Positions 51,917-60,870 of a DNA stretch of 64,000 nt are shown piece by piece (position 1 is the first letter of the stretch; each line of letters opens with the position of its first letter). Location of the stretch: positions 103,999 to 167,998 of the forward strand of contig NZ_VFVY01000018.1 of NCBI RefSeq assembly GCF_006442315.1, given 5' to 3'. The notes beneath the pieces were generated by a model. The model saw only the letters and a program-made list of their open reading frames with translations, was not told the DNA's origin and ran no database searches. This DNA is from Mesorhizobium sp. B2-3-4. Lineage in GTDB: Bacteria > Pseudomonadota > Alphaproteobacteria > Rhizobiales > Rhizobiaceae. Position numbers and translations under genes: made by a program.

Positions 51917-54418
51917 CTAGCCGGCCTTGCGGCGCAGCTTGCCGGCCACGTCGGCCCACGGGTCCGCGACAGTCGGTGCTGCGGGGCCGGCTGTTTGGCA
52001 CAGCAACACCGTCGAGGCGTCAAAAGGCTGCGGCCTGGCAATCCCATAGCCCTGGGCGTAGTCGACGCCGATCTTCTTCAAGGCGGTGGCGATGTCGTCG
52101 CTTTCGACGAACTCGGCAATGGTGCGCTTGCCCATGACCTTGCCGATATGGTGGATCATCTCGACCATGGCACGGTCGATGCGGTCGTCCAGCATGTCCT
52201 TGACGAAGCCGCCGTCGATCTTGAGGTAGTCGACCGGCAGGTGCTTCAGATAGGCGAAGGACGACATGCCGGAGCCGAAATCGTCGAGTGCGAATCGGCA
52301 GCCCAGGCCGCGCAGGTCGGCGATGAAGCGCATGGCGCTGGTGAGATTGGCGATGGCGCTGGTTTCGGTAATCTCCAGGCAGATCATGGCCGGCGAAATG
52401 CCATGGACGAGGAACTGCTCGCGCAGGAAGCCGAGAAATGTCTCGTCGCCGAACGTCGCTCCGGAAAGGTTTATGGCGCATGTGGCGATCGGCGCCATGC
52501 GCCGGTCGGCTTGCCGCGCGGCCAGGGTGCGGAACGTATTGCGCACCACCCAACGGTCGATCGACGGCATCAGGCCGTAGCGTTCGGCGGCCGGAATGAA
52601 GCTCTGCGGGGTGACGAAGCCGCCATCCTCGTCGGTCAACCGCAGCAGGATCTCGATATGCGCTCCCGCCTCGGCGACGTCATCGCCAAGCGGCCGGATC
52701 TCCTGGGCATGCAGCCTGAAGCGATTGTCCTCGAGCGCGGCGTGGAGGCGTTGCACCCAGGCCATCTCGCCGAAGCGCTCGCGCAGGTCCATGTCGCCGT
52801 CGCTGTGGATCTGGACGCGATTGCGGCCTTTCTCCTTGGCCATGTAACAGGCAACATCGGCGGCGCGCAGCGCCTCCTCGATCGTCATATGTGCATTGGC
52901 GATCTGCACCATGCCGATACTGACGCTGGTGTTGAAGGGCCTGCCATCCCAGGCAAAATGCATATCCTGCACGGCCGCGCGCAGCCGTTCGGCGATGTCG
53001 GCGGCATTGTCTGGCTCGCAATCGATCAGCAGCACGCCGAACTCGTCGCCGCCCAAGCGGGCCAGCACGTCGCCCGGCCGCAATTCGCCGGCCAGCAGCG
53101 CCGAAATCCGGCGCAGCAGCTCGTCGCCCGCGGCATGGCCGCAGGTATCGTTGACCAGCTTGAACTGGTCGAGATCGAGATACATCAGGGCATGCTGCCG
53201 GGCTTGCCCCTGCAATTCGATGATCATCCGCTCCAGCCGGCTCTCGAAATCACGCCGGTTGGCAAGCCCGGTCAGCGCATCGTGCGAGGCTTGCCATGAA
53301 AGCCGCTCGATATAGTCCTCCTCCCGCGTCATGTCGTGGAAGGCGAGCACCGCGCCGACGACCTCACCTGCAACGAGCAGCGGCGCGCCGGTCAGCGCGA
53401 CCGGGACGACGGAGCCATCCGGCCGCTGCAGCAGTTGCGGGCGGGCGCTGGAACGGCGTGGCTCGCCGGCCAGGAGGCGTTCGATCAAGCGCGGCTCTTC
53501 AACGCTGGTGTCCTTGTCCACCAGGCGAAACAGCGACGGCAGCGGCTTGCCCTTGGCCAGGCCGAACGGGCAGGCCAGCAATTTCTCGGCGACCGCGTTC
53601 ATGTAGTCCAGGCGCCCGTCGGGGCCGGTGCTGACCACCGCCTGGCCGATAGAGGCCAGCGTGATCTGGGCGCGCTCGCGCTCGGCATTGAGCGCCATCT
53701 GGAAGGCCTGGCGCTGCGCCAGGAGTTTGCGGGTGCGCCAGACGGCGAGCAAGATCAGCAGGGCGGCGGTGACGAGATTGGCTGATGTGAGCAGCATCTT
53801 GATGAAGCGCGACCCTTCCCCGAGACTGTCCGAGAAGGCCTTGGAAAGCGGGCTGATCTGGCGGTCGAGCTGGCGGATCTCGGTTTTCCAGGCGTCGGTC
53901 TCGGCCGAGGATGCCGGGCCGTTGCCCAGCTTGTCATGCATCGTGTCGCCGAGCTGCTGTATGGCCAGGATCATGGTATCGGCCGCCGTCCAGTGCCGAA
54001 TGGCTGCGTCGAGATAGCTGAAGCTGCGGAAGTTCTGGAACAGCCAGATCAGCCCGTCGACGTCGTCCGGATGGTTTCTGCCCTGCAGAAAGCCGGCCCG
54101 GGCGGCCTGAGTGTCGGGTTCGGGTTGATCGAGGGCGAGCCGGGCCGACCGATCGGCCAGTGGAACGGCGATCGCCTTACGATATTCGTCGAAGAATTCC
54201 TTATTGCCGGTATCGGCATAAAGGCTGAGGAAATAGATGGCGTGCTTTTGCCCCTTCGACCACTGGCTTTCGCCGCCGACATAGGCGCGGACCGCCGAGA
54301 GCGTATAGAGGCTCAGGCTGGCCACCAGGGCCTGAACGAGGACCACGGCGATAAACGGCCACACAAGCCCGAGAAGACGGGGGCTTGTGCCCATCGACGA
54401 CAGCTTCATCGAATTCAT
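51917..54418 (-). CDS. GGDEF-EAL cyclic-di-GMP enzyme with PAS and periplasmic sensor
   Basis: An 833-residue inner membrane protein that could make and break cyclic-di-GMP. It begins with a membrane helix (about 14-40), a periplasmic part of about 180 residues, a second helix, then a PAS domain and a GGDEF domain with RLGGDEFGVLL (Gly456 start). The phosphodiesterase domain has AHIEILL where EAL is expected, ITETSAIANL, DDFGSGMSSFAYLKHLPVDYLKIDG and AEFVES, so most metal and catalytic residues are intact. The net direction cannot be predicted. It may control motility, exopolysaccharide or attachment. Confidence 0.92.
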   Translation of the reverse strand: MNSMKLSSMGTSPRLLGLVWPFIAVVLVQALVASLSLYTLSAVRAYVGGESQWSKGQKHAIYFLSLYADTGNKEFFDEYRKAIAVPLADRSARLALDQPEPDTQAARAGFLQGRNHPDDVDGLIWLFQNFRSFSYLDAAIRHWTAADTMILAIQQLGDTMHDKLGNGPASSAETDAWKTEIRQLDRQISPLSKAFSDSLGEGSRFIKMLLTSANLVTAALLILLAVWRTRKLLAQRQAFQMALNAERERAQITLASIGQAVVSTGPDGRLDYMNAVAEKLLACPFGLAKGKPLPSLFRLVDKDTSVEEPRLIERLLAGEPRRSSARPQLLQRPDGSVVPVALTGAPLLVAGEVVGAVLAFHDMTREEDYIERLSWQASHDALTGLANRRDFESRLERMIIELQGQARQHALMYLDLDQFKLVNDTCGHAAGDELLRRISALLAGELRPGDVLARLGGDEFGVLLIDCEPDNAADIAERLRAAVQDMHFAWDGRPFNTSVSIGMVQIANAHMTIEEALRAADVACYMAKEKGRNRVQIHSDGDMDLRERFGEMAWVQRLHAALEDNRFRLHAQEIRPLGDDVAEAGAHIEILLRLTDEDGGFVTPQSFIPAAERYGLMPSIDRWVVRNTFRTLAARQADRRMAPIATCAINLSGATFGDETFLGFLREQFLVHGISPAMICLEITETSAIANLTSAMRFIADLRGLGCRFALDDFGSGMSSFAYLKHLPVDYLKIDGGFVKDMLDDRIDRAMVEMIHHIGKVMGKRTIAEFVESDDIATALKKIGVDYAQGYGIARPQPFDASTVLLCQTAGPAAPTVADPWADVAGKLRRKAG

Positions 54419-54681
54419 GGACGTGCCATGATCCTGTCAGCGCGCCTGTCCGGCTGTTTCATCCGCCGGTTGAGACGATGTTGTTCCCTCATGTCGCTCG
54501 CATGGCGACTGCAATCCGGTTATCACGAGGGGCTTAACAGTAAATAAATAGCTCCGTTTTCGCAGAGGCATTTTCTTGCCGTGAAAGACCGAATATTACG
54601 CAGCGGCAAGTAATGACCGCAAGTTGAATCGGTTTGTATTCAAAATCCAACGGTTGTTTTCCCGGAGTCGTAAACGGGAAG

Positions 54682-55452
54682 CTAGGGCAGAACCTCCGCG
54701 GCGAGAATTGCCTGATCCAGCATGGAGGCATCCTCGCCGAAGGCGCGGGTGGCGCGGGCCGCGGCCTCGAGCAATGGGCGCTTCATGCCCTGAAGGAAGG
54801 CCGCGTCGACGCGCGTGCTTGGACCAGCCAGCGTCAACGCGCCGAGCAGGACGCGTCCCGGTCCGAAGACCGGCGCCGACACGCCTGCCGTCTCCGGGTC
54901 GCGATCGCCCACGGCGAGGCAAGTGCAGGTCTTGCGGATCGTTTCGTAGGGCTCGCCCGGCTGGCCGGAAAAAGCCGCCAGCACGCGTCCGCCCGAGCCG
55001 GCCAGCAGGGGCAATACGTCGCCCTCGCGGATCGTGTAGCGGATCGGATGTTTGGATTCGACGCGGTAGAGGCAAGTTCGGACGTCGCCCGAGCGGACGT
55101 AGAAGGCAACGCTTTCCCAGCTCTTCTCGGAAAGATCGCGCATGATCGGCAGCAGGATGTCGACCGCGACGACCGAGCGCTGGTAGAGCGCGCCCAGCCT
55201 GAAGGCAGCCGGCCCGACGCGGTAGCGCCCGTCGTCCAGGCGCGCGAGCAATTGTCCGCGCAGCAGCGAATTGGCAAGCCGCAGGATCGTGCTTTTGTAA
55301 AGACCGGTGCGTGTCGCGATTTCAGCCAGGCTGAGCGAGCGGTCGGCCGTGGTGAAGGCATCGAGGATGGCGATCGCCCGGTCCAGTGCGGCGACACCTT
55401 CGGCGGATGTCCGCCGGTTTGTCGCATCGCTCGATTTGCCCGGTAAGTCCAT
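54682..55452 (-). CDS. IclR family transcriptional regulator
   Basis: A 256-residue IclR regulator with an N-terminal winged helix (about residues 20-85, ALDRAIAILDAFTTADRSLSLAEIATRTGLYKSTILRLANSLLRGQL) and a C-terminal ligand domain (RVESKHPIRYTIREGDVLPLLAGSGGRVLAAF). It is divergent from the Tct transporter operon, 185 bp apart, and probably controls it, with a tricarboxylate or CoA-ester as inducer (inferred). A symmetric site lies between the two genes. Confidence 0.9.
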   Translation of the reverse strand: MDLPGKSSDATNRRTSAEGVAALDRAIAILDAFTTADRSLSLAEIATRTGLYKSTILRLANSLLRGQLLARLDDGRYRVGPAAFRLGALYQRSVVAVDILLPIMRDLSEKSWESVAFYVRSGDVRTCLYRVESKHPIRYTIREGDVLPLLAGSGGRVLAAFSGQPGEPYETIRKTCTCLAVGDRDPETAGVSAPVFGPGRVLLGALTLAGPSTRVDAAFLQGMKRPLLEAAARATRAFGEDASMLDQAILAAEVLP

Positions 55453-55508
55453 TGCGGTTCCCAGTTCGGAAAAACCCGATCGGAGCCACTCTGTCGCGCC
55501 GCTTTATC

Positions 55509-55545
55509 GTTCTGTCCAGCAGAATTTCGTTCCCGTTGACAGAAC
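55509..55545. promoter_or_regulatory. Candidate IclR operator in the tctC promoter
   Basis: GTTCTGTC (55509-55516) and GACAGAAC (55538-55545) are perfect inverted 8-bp arms 21 bp apart, and TTCTG-TCCAG-CAGAA (55510-55524) is a second small palindrome overlapping the left arm. TTGACA at 55536-55541 could be the -35 of the tct transcript, so binding here could block or recruit polymerase. Assignment to the divergent IclR gene is inferred. Confidence 0.45.
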
Positions 55546-55637
55546 TCCGCAAAATCTGCTTGAACTCGATCACGGGTCTGTGATCAGGCGCGTTTTTGGC
55601 GGGCACCGGAGGAGGTGTCGTGATCTGGAGGAATCCC

Positions 55638-56615
55638 ATGCTGAACAGACGCAGATTTTTGATGAGCACGGCCGCCGCTGGCGCTGCCGGCCTCACAGGA
55701 CTTAATCTCACGCCCGCCTTCGCGGAAGGCGCTCCGCAGATACAGGTCTTCGTACCGGCGGCGCCTGGTGGCGGCTGGGACCAGACGGCGCGCACGATGG
55801 ATCAGGTGCTGCGGTCAGAGAAGCTGATCTCCGGCTCGCAGATCACCAATGTCGGCGGCGCCGGCGGCACCGTGGGTCTGCCGCAGTTCATCAGCCAGTG
55901 GAACGGCAAGGGCAATTCGCTGATGGTCGCCGGCATGGTGATGGTGGGTGCCATCATCGCCAACAAGGCGGCCAACAATCTGACCCAGGTTACTCCGATC
56001 GCCCGTCTCACCGGTGAGTTCGAAGCGCTGGTGGTGCCGGCGGATTCGCCGTTCAAGACGGCCGCGGATTTCGTCGCGGCGCTCAAGGCCGATCCGACGA
56101 AGGTTCCCGTCGCGGGCGGCTCCGCCGGGGGCTCCGACCACATCCTGTTCGGCCTGATCGCCAAGACGGTCGGCGTGCCTGCTCCGAGCCTCTCCTATGT
56201 TCCCTTCGCCGGCGGCGGCGAGGCCCTGTCGGCGTTGCTGGGCAACCAGGTGGCGGCCGGCATCTCCGGCTTCGGCGAGTTTTCCGAACAGGTGAAGGCC
56301 GGTGCGCTGAGGCTGCTCGCCATTTCGGCTGACAAGCGTCAGGACGGCATCGACGCGCCGACGCTCAAGGAAGCCGGCATCGATGTGGAACTGTTCAACT
56401 GGCGCGGCGTCTTCGCGCCCCCCGGCGTATCCGACGCCGACAAGGCGGCGATGATCGCGCTGGTCGAGACCATGGCCAAGAGTGATGCCTGGGCCGCGGA
56501 ATGCAAGAACCGCAACTGGACGCCCATCCTGCTCACCGGTGACGATTATGCGAAATTCGTCACCGAGGATTCGGCGCGCATCGAGGCCATCCTCAAGGAT
56601 CTGGGCCTCGCCTGA
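55638..56615 (+). CDS. tctC: Tripartite tricarboxylate transporter binding protein (TctC)
   Basis: Extracytoplasmic solute-binding receptor of a TTT-family transporter (Bug/TctC family), 325 residues. It starts with a Tat-type signal RRRFLMSTAAAGAAGLTGLNLTPAFA and continues APQIQVFVPAAPGGGWDQTARTMDQVLR, the classic N-terminal site for the carboxylate ligand; FNWRGVFAPPGVS and the C-terminus EAILKDLGLA fit as well. The Tat twin-arginine suggests folded export. The ATG at 55638 is preferred over 55596 because it starts the Tat signal. It is first of the locus and followed by a strong hairpin. Confidence 0.9.
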   Translation: MLNRRRFLMSTAAAGAAGLTGLNLTPAFAEGAPQIQVFVPAAPGGGWDQTARTMDQVLRSEKLISGSQITNVGGAGGTVGLPQFISQWNGKGNSLMVAGMVMVGAIIANKAANNLTQVTPIARLTGEFEALVVPADSPFKTAADFVAALKADPTKVPVAGGSAGGSDHILFGLIAKTVGVPAPSLSYVPFAGGGEALSALLGNQVAAGISGFGEFSEQVKAGALRLLAISADKRQDGIDAPTLKEAGIDVELFNWRGVFAPPGVSDADKAAMIALVETMAKSDAWAAECKNRNWTPILLTGDDYAKFVTEDSARIEAILKDLGLA

Positions 56616-56623
56616 TTTTCCCC

Positions 56624-56649
56624 AAGGGGGCGGCTCGAGCCGCCCCCTT
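56624..56649 (+). repeat. Strong hairpin between tctC and tctB
   Basis: AAGGGGGCGGCT (56624-56635), CG, AGCCGCCCCCTT (56638-56649) is a 12-bp perfect stem eight bases after the tctC stop. A 3' stem after a binding-protein gene usually stabilises its mRNA or reduces readthrough, so the receptor is made in excess over the membrane parts. The T-run is only two bases, so termination is partial at best. Confidence 0.75.
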
Positions 56650-56754
56650 ATTCCAGCCGGCCGCAGGAGAGGCGATCGGTCCACAGATGAAGGTGCGGCG
56701 AAGGCTGCTGATGGATGTCGGCCGCCTTGGCCAGCCATAACGGGGAGGACGTTC

Positions 56755-57291
56755 ATGAGCACCACCAACCAGCAGGCCGCGCCGCCACGCCTTGCCGTAC
56801 CCGAACTGTTGATCGGCATTGGTCTTCTGGCCTGCGCCGGAGCCGTCGCATGGCAGACGCTGGCGATCCCGGTATCGCCGCTCTATTCCAAGGTCGGCCC
56901 GACCGTCTTTCCCTATCTGACCATGGCTGGCCTGATCGTGCTTTCCCTGCTGCTCATCCTGGCAGCATTGCGCGGCGGCTGGCAGCCGGAGGAGGAAAAG
57001 GAAACGCCGACCGACTGGAAGGCCCTTGGCTTCGTCGTCATCGGCCTCTTGGCCAATCTGCTGCTCATCCAGCCGCTCGGCTTCACGGCGGCATCGGTCA
57101 TCATGTTCGTTCTCGTCTGCTACGGCTTCGGCAGCAGGCACACGCTGCGCGACGTGTTTACCGGCCTGGTCCTGGCGCTGGCGGCTTATTTCGGTTTTGC
57201 CAAGGCGCTGGGTGTCAACATCGGTGCCGGTTTTGTCGAGAACCAGTTGAACACGGTGATCGACGCCTTCTCCACAACGCTGGGAGGCTGA
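56755..57291 (+). CDS. tctB: TTT transporter small membrane subunit (TctB)
   Basis: Small membrane subunit of a tripartite tricarboxylate transporter, 178 residues with four predicted helices (about residues 17-37, 50-68, 95-115, 122-140). It opens PRLAVPELLIGIGLLACAGAVAWQTLAIPVSPLYSKVGPTVFPYLTMAGLIVLSLLLILAAL, typical of TctB. The function is structural partner of TctA. The ATG at 56755 follows GGGGAGGA. It is followed four bases later by tctA, so it is cotranscribed and coupled. Confidence 0.88.
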   Translation: MSTTNQQAAPPRLAVPELLIGIGLLACAGAVAWQTLAIPVSPLYSKVGPTVFPYLTMAGLIVLSLLLILAALRGGWQPEEEKETPTDWKALGFVVIGLLANLLLIQPLGFTAASVIMFVLVCYGFGSRHTLRDVFTGLVLALAAYFGFAKALGVNIGAGFVENQLNTVIDAFSTTLGG

Positions 57292-57295
57292 GACC

Positions 57296-58819
57296 ATGGA
57301 AACCCTCGGCCATCTCGCGCATGGTTTTGCGGTCGCGTTCTCACCGACCAATCTGTTGTGGTGCCTGCTCGGCACCACGCTCGGCACGGCCATCGGCGTG
57401 CTGCCCGGCCTTGGGCCGGCGCTGACCATCGCGCTCCTCCTGCCGATCACTTACCAGGTGGCGCCGGAGGCGTCCTTCATCCTGTTCGCCGGCATTTATT
57501 ACGGCGCCATGTATGGCGGCTCGACGACGTCGATCCTGCTCAACACGCCGGGCGAGAGCGCAACCATCGTGACCGCGCTGGAGGGCAACAAGATGGCCCG
57601 GTCCGGCCGCGGGGGTGCGGCGCTCGCCACCTCGGCGATCGGCTCCTTCGTCGCCGGCACCATCGGCACCCTGGGCGTCGCCTTCCTCGCGCCCGTGGTG
57701 GTCAAGTTCGCGCTGGCCTTCGGCCCGGCGGAGTATTTCTCGCTGATGGTGCTTGCCTTCATCACGGTTTCGGCGGTGCTTGGCTCGTCATCGGTCCGAG
57801 GTCTGACCAGCCTGTTTGCCGGCTTCGTAATCGGCATGATCGGCGTCGATCTGCAGACGGGCCAGCCGCGCTTCACTTTCGGCATGACCGAATTGCTCGA
57901 CGGCGTCGACGTCATCATCGCAGCCGTCGGCCTGTTCGCCGTCGGCGAGACGCTCTACATGGCCTCGCGCCGCTATGCCGGCAAGGACGAGATCGTGCCG
58001 CTGAGGGGGTCGCTCTACATGACGGCGGCCGAATGGGGCCGCTCCTGGAAGGCCTGGCTGCGGGGCGCGGCGATCGGCTTTCCGATCGGCGCCATGCCGG
58101 CCGGCGGCGCCGAAATCCCGACCTTTCTGTCCTATGCCATCGAAAAGAAGCTGTCGAAGCACAAGGAGGAGTTCGGCACGGTTGGCGCCATCGAAGGGGT
58201 TGCCGGCCCGGAGGCCGCCAACAATGCGTCGGCCGCCGGTGTGCTGGTGCCGATGCTGACGCTTGGCTTGCCGACCTCGGCGACGGCGGCGATCATGCTG
58301 TCGGCCTTCCAGAGCTACGGCATCAATCCCGGCCCGCTGCTCCTGACGACGCAGGCCAATCTGGTATGGGGCCTGATCGCCAGCCTGTTCATCGCCAACG
58401 TCATCCTGGTCATTCTCAACCTGCCCCTGATCGGTTTGTGGGTGCGGCTCTTGAAAATTCCAGCGCCGCAGCTTTATGCCGGGATTCTGGTGTTCGCCAC
58501 TGTCGGCACCTACGGCATTTCGCAGTCGCCGATCGATCTCGTCATCCTCTATCTCCTGGGGGCGGCGGGCTTCCTGATGCGGCGCTTCGATTTTCCGACC
58601 GCGCCCGTCATCATCGGCATGATCCTGGGGCCGCTCGCCGAAACCCAGTTCCGCCGGGCGATGACCATCTCGAACGGCGACTGGTCGGTGTTCTATAAGC
58701 ATCCGCTGTCGCTGACCCTGCTGACGCTCGCCTTCATCGGCCTGGTCGGCCCGCATATCTGGGCCTTCATCGAGCATCGCCGGCGGCGCGGGCCCGAACA
58801 TGTGCCAGGCGATGCCTGA
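57296..58819 (+). CDS. tctA: TTT transporter large membrane subunit (TctA)
   Basis: Large translocating subunit of the TTT family, 507 residues with about 12 helices. The signature LLGTTLGTAIGVLPGLGPALTIALLLPITYQVAPEASFILFAGIYYGAMYGGSTTSILLNTPGES is the usual TctA start, followed by GAMPAGGAEIPTFLSYAIEKKLSKHKEEFGTVGAIEGVAGPEAANNASAAG, the second repeat. Uptake with sodium or proton is likely. The substrate may be citrate or another tricarboxylate. It ends 15 bp before the CoA transferase gene. Confidence 0.93.
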   Translation: METLGHLAHGFAVAFSPTNLLWCLLGTTLGTAIGVLPGLGPALTIALLLPITYQVAPEASFILFAGIYYGAMYGGSTTSILLNTPGESATIVTALEGNKMARSGRGGAALATSAIGSFVAGTIGTLGVAFLAPVVVKFALAFGPAEYFSLMVLAFITVSAVLGSSSVRGLTSLFAGFVIGMIGVDLQTGQPRFTFGMTELLDGVDVIIAAVGLFAVGETLYMASRRYAGKDEIVPLRGSLYMTAAEWGRSWKAWLRGAAIGFPIGAMPAGGAEIPTFLSYAIEKKLSKHKEEFGTVGAIEGVAGPEAANNASAAGVLVPMLTLGLPTSATAAIMLSAFQSYGINPGPLLLTTQANLVWGLIASLFIANVILVILNLPLIGLWVRLLKIPAPQLYAGILVFATVGTYGISQSPIDLVILYLLGAAGFLMRRFDFPTAPVIIGMILGPLAETQFRRAMTISNGDWSVFYKHPLSLTLLTLAFIGLVGPHIWAFIEHRRRRGPEHVPGDA

Positions 58820-58834
58820 GCGATTTGAGACGAT

Positions 58835-60019
58835 ATGACCGACCTGCTTTCCGGTATTCGCGTCCTCGACCTCACCAATGTGCTCGCCGGGCCTTACTGC
58901 GCCTATCAGCTGGCCTTGCTGGGGGCCGACGTGATCAAGGTCGAGGCGCCGAGGGGTGGCGACCTGGCACGCCAGCTCGGCGGCTCGCCCAAGCTCAACG
59001 GCGCCGGCATGGGCGCGTCGTTCCTGGCCCAGAACGCCGGCAAACGATCGGTCATGCTCGACCTCAAGCAGGAGACGGACCGCGAGCGCTTTCTCGATCT
59101 GGTCGCCAGCGCAGATGCCTTGGTCGAGAACTTTCGTCCCGGCGTGATGGATCGGCTCGGCCTCGGTTACATCAAGCTCAAGGCGGTGCGGCCCGGCCTC
59201 GTCTATTGCGCGATATCGGGCTTCGGCCAGAGCGGGCCGATGCGCGACAATCCCGCCTATGACCAGATCATCCAGGGCCTTTCCGGGATCATGAGCATCA
59301 CCGGAACGCCGGAAACGGCGCCGTTGCGCGTCGGCTATCCCGTTGCCGACACGCTGGGTGGCCTGGTCGGGGCGTTTTCCATCGCGGCGGCGCTGGTCAA
59401 GCAGAAAGCATCGGGCGAGGGGGCGTTTCTCGACGTGTCGATGCTCGAATGCACGCTTTCCGCGCTTGGCTGGCCCGTCTCCAACTATCTGACGGCAGGG
59501 GTCGACCCCAAGCCGATGGGCAACGAGAACATGACGGCGGCGCCTTCCGGCGCGTTCCGCACCGGCGACGGGCTGCTCAACATCGCCGCCAACAAGCAGG
59601 AGCAGTTCGTGACGCTGTGCCGGCTCATCGGACGGGAGGACCTGTCGGCGGATCCGCGCTTTGCCGAGCGCGAGACGCGCAAGAAGAACCGCGCGGCGCT
59701 GAAGGTCGAAATCGAGGAGGCGCTGGCGAGCGCTCCCGCCGCGGCGTGGGAGAAGACGCTCAATCGAGCCGGCGTGCCGGCGGGCAGGGTCCTGACGATC
59801 CCGCAGGTGCTGGCTGAACCGCAAGTGCTCGAACGCCAGGTGACGGCTCGCTTCGAGGACGTGGCCGGCATGGACGGACCGCTCACCGTTCTGCGCGGCG
59901 GATTCATGGTCGACGGCGCCGCGCCGCTGCCGACGCGGCCACCGCCGGTGCTGGGCGAACATATGGAGGAAGTGTTCGCCGACCTGCCGCCGCGCGCCAA
60001 GGCAAAGGCCAGGGCATGA
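58835..60019 (+). CDS. CaiB/BaiF family CoA transferase
   Basis: Class III CoA transferase of 394 residues, which moves CoA from a donor thioester to a carboxylic acid. It begins LSGIRVLDLTNVLAGPYCAYQLALLGADVIKVEAPRGGDLAR and contains the family Asp in NPAYDQIIQGLSG (Asp143), which forms the acyl anhydride in FRC-type enzymes. The C-terminus has AGVPAGRVLTIPQVLAEPQV. Here it could activate a tricarboxylate taken up by TctABC for the next enzyme (inferred). It overlaps the lyase gene by four bases (ATGA). Confidence 0.88.
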   Translation: MTDLLSGIRVLDLTNVLAGPYCAYQLALLGADVIKVEAPRGGDLARQLGGSPKLNGAGMGASFLAQNAGKRSVMLDLKQETDRERFLDLVASADALVENFRPGVMDRLGLGYIKLKAVRPGLVYCAISGFGQSGPMRDNPAYDQIIQGLSGIMSITGTPETAPLRVGYPVADTLGGLVGAFSIAAALVKQKASGEGAFLDVSMLECTLSALGWPVSNYLTAGVDPKPMGNENMTAAPSGAFRTGDGLLNIAANKQEQFVTLCRLIGREDLSADPRFAERETRKKNRAALKVEIEEALASAPAAAWEKTLNRAGVPAGRVLTIPQVLAEPQVLERQVTARFEDVAGMDGPLTVLRGGFMVDGAAPLPTRPPPVLGEHMEEVFADLPPRAKAKARA

Positions 60020-60867
60020 GCGACGCGGAGAAGAGAACCGGCCGCGAGCGCGGCGAGGAATGGTGGCGCACCGGCATCATCGAGATGAGCCCCGGCATGA
60101 TCCGGCTGCGCGGCTACGAAATCCAGGATCTGATCGGTCGCGTCAGCTTCCCCGCGATGATCTGGCTGATGCTGCGTGGCGAGCTGCCCAGCGAGGACCA
60201 GGCCGCACTGCTCGGTATCGCGCTGGGCGCGGCCGTCGATCACGGGCCGCAGGCGCCGTCGATCGCCATTGCCCGCATGGCGGCAACCTGTGGTGTCGGC
60301 ATCAACAGCGCCATGGCTTCGGCCATCAACGTGCTTGGCGACGTGCATGGCGGCGCGGGCGAGCAGGCGCTGTCTTTCTATGGCGAGATTGCGGTGGCGC
60401 TCGACGGTGGCATGAGCCTCGGTGAAGCGGTCTCGACAAGGCTCGACCGGTTCTTCGCCGAAGAGAAGGGCTATGTGCCGGGCCTCGGCCATCGTTTCCA
60501 TCCGGTCGATCCGCGCGCCCCGCGCCTGCTCGAACTGACCCGCGATTTTGCCGCGCGGGGTGTCGTCAATGGACGGTTCGCCGACATCGCCGAGGCCGTC
60601 GAGGTGGAGGTGGCGCGGCGCAAGGGCAAGAAAATCCCGCTCAACATCGATGGCGCCACCGCCGTCATCTACGGCGAACTCGGTTTTCCCCCACCCCTGA
60701 CGCGCGGGCTCTTCGTGCTGTCGCGTTCCGTCGGCATACTGGCGCATGCCTGGGAACAGTCCCAGCAGACCGAGCGGAACAAGGGGCCGCTGCCGCGCGA
60801 ATGGCTCTGGGCCTATGGCGGCCCGCCGGCGCGGCCGTTTCCCGAAGACGATGGTACGGGCAACTGA
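60016..60867 (+). CDS. Citryl-CoA lyase-like (citrate synthase superfamily)
   Basis: A 283-residue enzyme of the citrate synthase superfamily, shorter than true citrate synthase (about 430) and matching citryl-CoA lyase or related acyl-CoA lyases. The three active-site residues are present in order: His111 (GDVHGGAGEQA), His159 (VPGLGHRFHPVDPRAPR) and Asp212 (LNIDGATAVIYGELGFPP). Citryl-CoA would be split to acetyl-CoA and oxaloacetate. It is coupled to the CoA transferase by a four-base overlap, so the pair would convert the imported acid. The exact acid is unknown. Confidence 0.85.
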   Translation: MSDAEKRTGRERGEEWWRTGIIEMSPGMIRLRGYEIQDLIGRVSFPAMIWLMLRGELPSEDQAALLGIALGAAVDHGPQAPSIAIARMAATCGVGINSAMASAINVLGDVHGGAGEQALSFYGEIAVALDGGMSLGEAVSTRLDRFFAEEKGYVPGLGHRFHPVDPRAPRLLELTRDFAARGVVNGRFADIAEAVEVEVARRKGKKIPLNIDGATAVIYGELGFPPPLTRGLFVLSRSVGILAHAWEQSQQTERNKGPLPREWLWAYGGPPARPFPEDDGTGN

Positions 60868-60870
60868 GGC

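Noticed and set aside
57788..59962. 724-residue minus-strand open frame
   Set aside because: It covers tctA and the CoA transferase in antisense; His/Asp/Arg-rich composition is typical of high-GC shadow frames.
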